Assembly: GCA_046047615.1 (NCBI GenBank)
Contig: JBJOHO010000090.1
Location: 1-11,598, forward strand
Reading direction: 5' to 3'
DNA from: ZC4RG30 sp046047615
Lineage (GTDB): Bacteria; Pseudomonadota; Gammaproteobacteria; Steroidobacterales; Steroidobacteraceae
Length of the DNA stretch: 11,598 bases
Part shown: in pieces, positions 7,076 through 11,598 of the stretch
Layout of the letters: every line of letters begins with the position of its first letter
How positions within the stretch are numbered: the first letter of the stretch is position 1
The notes under the pieces: generated by a model
The model's input: the letters and a program-made list of their open reading frames with translations, nothing else
Databases searched by the model: none
Told to the model about the DNA's origin: nothing
Translations under genes and position numbers: made by a program

Positions 7076-7104
7076 GCCGAAATCCCGTGCTGTACATTGG
7101 CGGC
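7076..7104. promoter_or_regulatory. Very short divergent region between lanM and the sulfotransferase gene
   Basis: Twenty-nine bases separate the lanM ATG and the most likely ATG of the rightward operon. Promoters of both must reach into the opposite coding region. A TACATT at 7093-7098 resembles a -10 box for the rightward genes, but I found no -35 at the right distance and it would sit too close to the start, so no promoter is called. Neither start has a strong ribosome binding site. Confidence 0.3.
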
Positions 7105-8091
7105 ATGATCAACCACCCGCGAATCGAGCACCATGCTGTCAGCATTGTGCCGGGCCGTGAAGGCCTTGCCAGTCTGTCGACTGCAGACCACAAGCGCCTT
7201 GGGCGCACAGAGCCGATCCAGGAGGGCTGGATACCGTATTGTCATGATGAGCAGACCGGCTCCCTGATATTCGCGACCGGGCTTGATGCAGCCGCGATTG
7301 CCGGTCGGGGCATGCACTATGCGCGGCTGCGCGCCGCGACAAGAAAAATAGCGGTGGTGCCAACCGACGTGGTGCCCGACGCACTGTTGACGCCAGCACG
7401 CCGCGTCTACGTCTTTTCACCTGGCCGCTGCGGCTCAACGCTGCTCTGCCAGGTGCTGCGGGCCGCAGGGGTGCCTGCACTCGCAGAACCCGGCTTCTAC
7501 CTGTCCATACTCAAAGGCGCCAGAGGTGCGAGCACTGCCTGCCGCGACCAGCTGCGCGCAAACATCAGGGGGCTTGAAAATGCACTGCTGCAGCCTTTCG
7601 GTGCAGACAACACGGTCATCATAAAACCCCATCCCTATTGCGCACATGATCTCGATTTGTGGCTCGGGGATGAACCGCGGGCAACACGACCTCGCACCAT
7701 AGCGCTGATGCGACGAATCGAACCCTGGAGCCGATCGTGGTTTGAATTCAACCAGACCGATGTCGTGCAGGATGTCGCGCTGTACATCCTCTACCTCGGG
7801 CAACTGTCCCGGTTGCTGGCGGAAACCGATTGCCTGTTGGTGAGTTACGAAGCCCTGATGGAGGATCCCCGGCAAACAGTGGGAAACATCGCCAAACACC
7901 TTGGTCTCGTGGTCGACGTAACGAAGGTGGACGCCGCCATGAGACTGGACTCCCATGCAGGCGATCGACTTTGGGCACGGCATGCCGGCCCAGCCGGCGG
8001 CGCGCGCGAGGCACTCGTGAACACCGTATGGCGGCTGCAAAGACCCGACGCTTTGATCGAGCGGCTGGGCATTGGTGGGCTGACCGACTGA
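7105..8091 (+). CDS. Sulfotransferase-family protein
   Basis: A protein of 328 residues predicted to transfer sulfate from PAPS. The 5'-phosphosulfate loop is clear at 105-113 (SPGRCGSTL) after a beta strand RRVYVF, and it resembles loops of protein-tyrosine and Stf0-type sulfotransferases. AEPGFYL (127-133) follows about 20 residues later, where such enzymes often carry an acidic residue near the active site. LMRRIEPWSRSW (201-212) fits the 3'-phosphate-binding segment with Arg and Ser, and LVSYEALMEDP (245-255) is the usual late strand-helix pattern. About 100 residues precede the loop and have no recognisable motif. It heads the exporter operon, 80 bases before the adaptor gene, as RaxST does with RaxA/RaxB. 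By that analogy I infer that it sulfates Tyr67 and/or Tyr69 of the precursor. Start uncertain: ATG 7105 is preferred, GTG 7087 is possible. Confidence 0.8.
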   Translation: MINHPRIEHHAVSIVPGREGLASLSTADHKRLGRTEPIQEGWIPYCHDEQTGSLIFATGLDAAAIAGRGMHYARLRAATRKIAVVPTDVVPDALLTPARRVYVFSPGRCGSTLLCQVLRAAGVPALAEPGFYLSILKGARGASTACRDQLRANIRGLENALLQPFGADNTVIIKPHPYCAHDLDLWLGDEPRATRPRTIALMRRIEPWSRSWFEFNQTDVVQDVALYILYLGQLSRLLAETDCLLVSYEALMEDPRQTVGNIAKHLGLVVDVTKVDAAMRLDSHAGDRLWARHAGPAGGAREALVNTVWRLQRPDALIERLGIGGLTD

Positions 8092-8160
8092 TCGCACGAT
8101 GAACATGCGCTAGACTCCTCCCGACGCCTGAAAAGAACCCGAAAAAGGCGCATTTAAGTC

Positions 8161-8167
8161 AAGGAAA
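8161..8167 (+). promoter_or_regulatory. Ribosome binding site supporting a GTG start
   Basis: AAGGAAA lies four bases before the GTG at 8172 and supports this non-ATG start for the adaptor gene. No in-frame ATG occurs early enough to keep the conserved LFRKEALDKL segment, so the GTG start is favoured by both signals. Confidence 0.65.
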
Positions 8168-8171
8168 CCCT

Positions 8172-8732
8172 GTGGCCGGAATCCTGCTGTTTCGCAAGGA
8201 AGCGCTCGACAAACTGAATGCGCCCGAGGATCTGGACACAGCGATCCGTCTGGTCACGACGACCCATTGGCTGGCCGTGGCTGCATTATCAAGCCTGGTG
8301 GTCGCCACCACGTCATGGGGGCTGTTTGGCGTCACCCACCGTACCCTTGAGGGGACCGGCGTCATCGAGTCAGGTCAGCACGGCCGGGTCGCCCGCGTGC
8401 ATGTCTCGACTGCAGCGGCCTTGCAGGTACGTCAAGGATTCGCCGCTTCGGTCCGTGTTCCCGGCAGCAATGCGCCACTGCGTGGCCGCGTCGTCGAGGT
8501 CGCCGCGGAACCGGAAAGCGCCTCCAGCCTCGCCACCATGCACGCAAACGATCCATCGCTGCGGGCACACCCCATGGAAGGCCAGCTCGTCGCTGTCATC
8601 ATTGCCTTGCCGGAGGCACGGCACGATGAATCCGCCATGGTGGGCTATTCGATACGGGGCACCGTCATCGGCCCGCCCATGCGTCCCATCGGCCTGCTGT
8701 TCCCAAGCCTGAGCAACGCTTTCGGGCTCTGA
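8172..8732 (+). CDS. Short NHLM-type HlyD-like periplasmic adaptor
   Basis: A protein of 186 residues resembling the membrane-fusion subunit of NHLM peptide export systems. The N-terminus LFRKEALDKLNAPEDLD (6-22) matches the cytoplasmic segment of that family. One membrane helix spans about residues 33-53, and a TLEGTGVIE block (58-66) starts the periplasmic lipoyl-like part. The C-terminal RGTVIGPPMRPIGLLFPSL (162-180) matches the usual family ending. Typical members are about 400 residues with a long coiled-coil hairpin; here the middle is reduced to a lipoyl-like domain and a short linker, so the hairpin that reaches an outer-membrane channel seems absent. Head and tail are both intact and in one frame, so this is a compact form rather than a broken gene. 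It starts with GTG after a good binding site and ends four bases before the exporter gene. Confidence 0.8.
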   Translation: MAGILLFRKEALDKLNAPEDLDTAIRLVTTTHWLAVAALSSLVVATTSWGLFGVTHRTLEGTGVIESGQHGRVARVHVSTAAALQVRQGFAASVRVPGSNAPLRGRVVEVAAEPESASSLATMHANDPSLRAHPMEGQLVAVIIALPEARHDESAMVGYSIRGTVIGPPMRPIGLLFPSLSNAFGL

Positions 8733-8736
8733 AGAC

Positions 8737-10878
8737 ATGCGCCGAAGGACACCCACCATCATCCAGATGGAAGCTGCCGAATGCGGTGCTGCCTCCCTGG
8801 CAATGATTCTTGCCTATCACGGCAAGCACGTGCCACTTGAGGAACTGCGCACCGCATGCGGCGTCTCGCGCAATGGAAGCAAGGCCAGCAACATTCTCCG
8901 CGGCGCAACCAGTCACGGTCTCATCGCCTCCGGCTGGCGCATGGACAGTGAGCGACTGTCCGAAAGGCAGCTCCCCTTCATTGCCTTTTGGGAATTCAAC
9001 CACTGGCTGGTTGTGGAAGGATTCGGTCGCAACAAGGTATACCTGAACGATCCAAGCCGGGGGCGACGCACGGTCACAACGGAGGAGTTCAACCACTCAT
9101 TTACCGGCGTCGTGCTGGAGTTCGCGAAAGGCCCCACATTCGTGGATGACGGCAAGCCACCGTCGCTGGTGAGTGGGATCAAGGATCGGCTGCGCCGTCG
9201 CGCCGACGTGGTGGCCATCACCACAGTATATGGCCTGCTCGCAGTCGTACCCGCCCTCGTCTTTGCCGGGATACTGCGCAGCTATATCGATGCCCGCCAT
9301 GGCTTGGGCAGCCTGCCCAGCAATACCACGCTGGTGACCGTGTTGATCGGTGTCGGCATGTTTGCAGCGCTCACCAACCTGTTGCAAAGCGCGACCCAAC
9401 GCCGCCTCGAAGCGCACTTGGTGACCGTAGGGGCATCACGGTACCTCTGGCGGCTGCTGTCACTCCCTGTGGCGTTTTTTGAGCAACGTACGGCGGGAGA
9501 CCTGGCAGGTCGGGTCGGCGCAGCCGAGCGCGTTGCCAAAACCATAGCGGGCCCTCTCGGCACCCTGTGGCTGAACTCCACCCAGATCATCGTGCTGCTG
9601 TTGGTGACCTATCAGTTCGCGCCATCGGCCGCGCTCATTGCAGCGGCCATTGCCATCGGCAACGCGGCGATCGTTGTCGCGCTGCAGCGGCGGCGCACGG
9701 AACTGAACCAGCTGCTGGACAGTGACCGCAGGCGCCTGGCTGGCGCTACCGTCGGCGCAATCCAGTCCATGGAAATGATCAAGTCCTCGGGAACCGAGAA
9801 TCTGATGTTCGTGCGTTGGGCCGAATATCAAGCGCGCGTGCTTTCCGGCGAACAGCGGTTTGGCGCCGATGCCGTGCTGCTCGGCATTCTTCCTGCGCTC
9901 GTGGTTGGTTTCAGCAGCGCAGCGCTTCTGTGGTCCAGCAGCACAAGCGTTTTCGAGGGCACCCTGTCCTTGGGAACACTTGCGGCCTGCCAACTGCTGT
10001 CGATGAATGTCATCCGCGCCGTCACGGAATTCGCCCTCGCCGCCGAAGCCCTGCCAGCACTGGCGGTCGACATCGCAAAGCTGGATGAGGCGAACCGCAA
10101 CGCCATCAGCCCGGATTCAGTACTCGGAACCCCGCCAACCGCCAAAGAAGCATGGGTGGACATCCACGGCAGCCTGGAATTCCGCGGAGTCACCTTCGCC
10201 TACTCACCCATTGACCCACCGGTTCTGAACGACTTTTCACTGCGTATCGAGCCCGGCCGGCGGGTTGCCATTGTGGGGCCCTCGGGAAGCGGGAAATCAA
10301 CCGTGTCGCGCCTGGCGGCAGGCCTCTACCAACCGGCGTCTGGCGAAATACTCATCGACGGCCGGCCGCGCAATTCATATTCCCCGCACGTGCTGAGCGG
10401 GAACATGGCATTCGTTGACCAGGAAATCGCCATGTTTCCCGGCAGCATCCGCGAAAACATTTCCATGTGGGATCCGTCGAAACGCGAGATCGTCATATCC
10501 ACCGCTGCCACAGATGCCTGCATCCATGCCGAAATATCCACACGGCCTGGTGGACTGGAGGCTGTGGTGGCTGAAGGTGGGCGCAATTTCAGCGGCGGCC
10601 AGAAGCAACGGCTGGAGATTGCGCGTGCACTGGCTGTCGAACCGAGGATTCTCATCCTTGACGAGGCGACCAGCGCACTCGACGCGGAAACCGAGAAGCA
10701 GATTGACGACCACATCCGAAGACGTGGTTGCACATGCCTGATCATCGCGCATCGCCTCAGCACCATCCGCGATTGCGACGAAATCGTGGTTCTCGAGGGC
10801 GGTCGGGTTGCAGAGCGTGGAACCCATGCCGAGCTGCTGGCAAGTGACGGGCCCTACCGCCGGCTTATTGAATCATGA
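8737..10878 (+). CDS. NHLM-type peptidase-containing ABC exporter (C39 PCAT)
   Basis: A protein of 713 residues that should remove the double-glycine leader and export the peptide. The C39 peptidase domain (1-130) has its full set: Gln10 for the oxyanion hole, Cys16 in AAECGAAS, His89 in FNHWLVVEGF and Asp105 in LNDPSRG. A membrane domain spans about 155-445. The ATPase has Walker A GPSGSGKST (514-522), Q-loop Gln562, signature FSGGQKQR (618-625), Walker B ILILDEA (638-644) and H-loop His672. Length and order are normal for bacteriocin and NHLM exporters, and every key residue is present, so it should be active. The VAGG end of the neighbouring precursor is a fitting substrate. The start is four bases after the adaptor stop without a strong binding site, and its stop overlaps the next ATG (ATGA), so the three export genes are tightly coupled. 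Confidence 0.95.
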   Translation: MRRRTPTIIQMEAAECGAASLAMILAYHGKHVPLEELRTACGVSRNGSKASNILRGATSHGLIASGWRMDSERLSERQLPFIAFWEFNHWLVVEGFGRNKVYLNDPSRGRRTVTTEEFNHSFTGVVLEFAKGPTFVDDGKPPSLVSGIKDRLRRRADVVAITTVYGLLAVVPALVFAGILRSYIDARHGLGSLPSNTTLVTVLIGVGMFAALTNLLQSATQRRLEAHLVTVGASRYLWRLLSLPVAFFEQRTAGDLAGRVGAAERVAKTIAGPLGTLWLNSTQIIVLLLVTYQFAPSAALIAAAIAIGNAAIVVALQRRRTELNQLLDSDRRRLAGATVGAIQSMEMIKSSGTENLMFVRWAEYQARVLSGEQRFGADAVLLGILPALVVGFSSAALLWSSSTSVFEGTLSLGTLAACQLLSMNVIRAVTEFALAAEALPALAVDIAKLDEANRNAISPDSVLGTPPTAKEAWVDIHGSLEFRGVTFAYSPIDPPVLNDFSLRIEPGRRVAIVGPSGSGKSTVSRLAAGLYQPASGEILIDGRPRNSYSPHVLSGNMAFVDQEIAMFPGSIRENISMWDPSKREIVISTAATDACIHAEISTRPGGLEAVVAEGGRNFSGGQKQRLEIARALAVEPRILILDEATSALDAETEKQIDDHIRRRGCTCLIIAHRLSTIRDCDEIVVLEGGRVAERGTHAELLASDGPYRRLIES

Positions 10879-11598
10879 GCAACATCGAAGCCAAGCTGTC
10901 GGGCCGGCATCATCTGGACGACGGCGCCACTGTGTGGCGTGTGGCGCAGGGGGAAGTGCATGTCTTTCTCGCGCGTAGCGCTGATTCAGGCGTCGGCTCC
11001 CGGCATCATCTGTGGACCGCGCGCGCCGGAGACCTGCTCTTCGGTTGCCCCCCAATCGACGGCCACCTTCTTGTGGCCACGGAGACATTGGGCACCCGCG
11101 TCACGATGACGCCACTCGAGGCGTGGCCGCCACAGGAGGAGCCTGCGAGAAAGGTTGAACTCCTGGCCTTCGAAAAATGGCTCGCAGGCCTGCTGCACGG
11201 AGTCGCGAAATTGGTCACACCGCGCCCCGCGGTGAGCGACGAGATCAGCCCTGCTGCTGCAAAGCAGATATTGAAAAACACCGTACTCGGCGGATCCGCA
11301 CCACTGACCTGGGTTGCCGGTCTTGGCAATGCCAGCCTCTTCATGGGAACGGAGAACGTCGAACCGGGCAGTGTGGTCCCCCTGACACCGGACAGTTGGG
11401 CCATAACAATGGAGTCTGTCGAGGCCAGAGGGCTGGATGTCGACACCCTGTTCCGCGAGGGATCCGTACAGCAACTGCTGCAGGACACGCACGGACTGAT
11501 CCTCAGGACTGCCATCACCAACGCCCGCCTGGCCGATGTTGATTCCTACGACAGGCTGCAATACCGGGCCAGCGCCTCATCACGGCGCCGCACGGAAG
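10875..11598 (+). CDS. NHLM-type second ABC transporter protein, N-terminal part
   Basis: The frame opens at the ATG in the ATGA overlap with the exporter gene and stays open for 241 codons to the window end, so only the N-terminus is present. It begins MSNIEAKLSGRHHLDD. Residues about 15-75 (TVWRVAQGEVHVFLAR, then WTARAGDLLFG) resemble the cyclic-nucleotide-binding or cupin-like N-terminal domain of the second ABC protein of NHLM bacteriocin systems, which normally continues into a membrane domain and ATPase and lacks a C39 peptidase. The membrane and ATPase parts lie beyond the edge, so the call rests on this domain and on the adaptor, peptidase-exporter, second-ABC gene order typical of those systems. 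Its partner is probably the upstream exporter, as a heteromeric complex. Confidence 0.75.
   Translation, partial: MSNIEAKLSGRHHLDDGATVWRVAQGEVHVFLARSADSGVGSRHHLWTARAGDLLFGCPPIDGHLLVATETLGTRVTMTPLEAWPPQEEPARKVELLAFEKWLAGLLHGVAKLVTPRPAVSDEISPAAAKQILKNTVLGGSAPLTWVAGLGNASLFMGTENVEPGSVVPLTPDSWAITMESVEARGLDVDTLFREGSVQQLLQDTHGLILRTAITNARLADVDSYDRLQYRASASSRRRTE

Noticed and set aside
6868..7104. N-terminal extension of the sulfotransferase back to an ATG at 6868
   Set aside because: That stretch lies entirely antisense to the lanM 5' end, is Arg/Pro-rich in the way of shadow frames, and has no family pattern; the ATG at 7105 gives a sensible length.
8131..8158. Possible terminator hairpin before the adaptor gene
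   Set aside because: Only five pairs (CGCCT with AGGCG) with a loop of about 17 bases and no T-run; too weak, and a terminator inside this operon would make little sense.
9460..9993. Open frame of 177 codons on the minus strand
   Set aside because: It is antisense to the exporter gene, whose membrane-domain and ATPase motifs are continuous there; the minus frame shows no recognisable pattern.

Overview
This window is most likely from a high-GC proteobacterium. The secreted DUF6152-type gene pair at the left edge and the NHLM-type export genes suggest a gammaproteobacterium, possibly of the Steroidobacter kind, but lineage is only weakly supported. Coding density is very high: no gap exceeds 80 bases, and no RNA gene, insertion sequence, CRISPR array or attachment site was seen.

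Layout. (1) Positions 21-1237 (+) hold two ATGA-overlapping genes for small exported proteins of uncharacterised families; they look like ordinary chromosomal flank. (2) Positions 1283 to the right edge hold a class II lanthipeptide (RiPP) gene cluster whose right end is cut off. It has a Nif11-type precursor peptide (2223-2432, -) followed by a luciferase-like flavin monooxygenase (1283-2173, -). A small prenyltransferase/squalene-oxidase-repeat protein with a DTDD motif is at 2471-3496 (+). A large LanM synthetase with a long N-terminal extension is at 3506-7075 (-). A four-gene rightward run follows: sulfotransferase-like protein (7105-8091), very short HlyD-type adaptor (8172-8732), peptidase-containing ABC exporter (8737-10878), and a second NHLM-type ABC protein (10875 onward, truncated by the window).

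How they may work together. The Nif11 leader recruits LanM. The leader ends in a double-glycine site (VAGG), leaving a core of only five residues, TLYCY: one Thr and one Cys, enough for exactly one methyllanthionine ring, plus two Tyr. The sulfotransferase could sulfate one or both Tyr, the flavin monooxygenase could oxidise the thioether or another site, and the DTDD protein has no obvious task. The C39 peptidase of the exporter would remove the leader during export with the short adaptor and the second ABC protein. The combination of a pentapeptide core, sulfotransferase, terpene-cyclase-like protein and extended LanM is the most unusual content here. A competing reading is that a -1 frame shift at the leader/core junction opens a 33-residue Ser/Cys-rich core that runs into the monooxygenase start; this must be excluded before the pentapeptide is believed.
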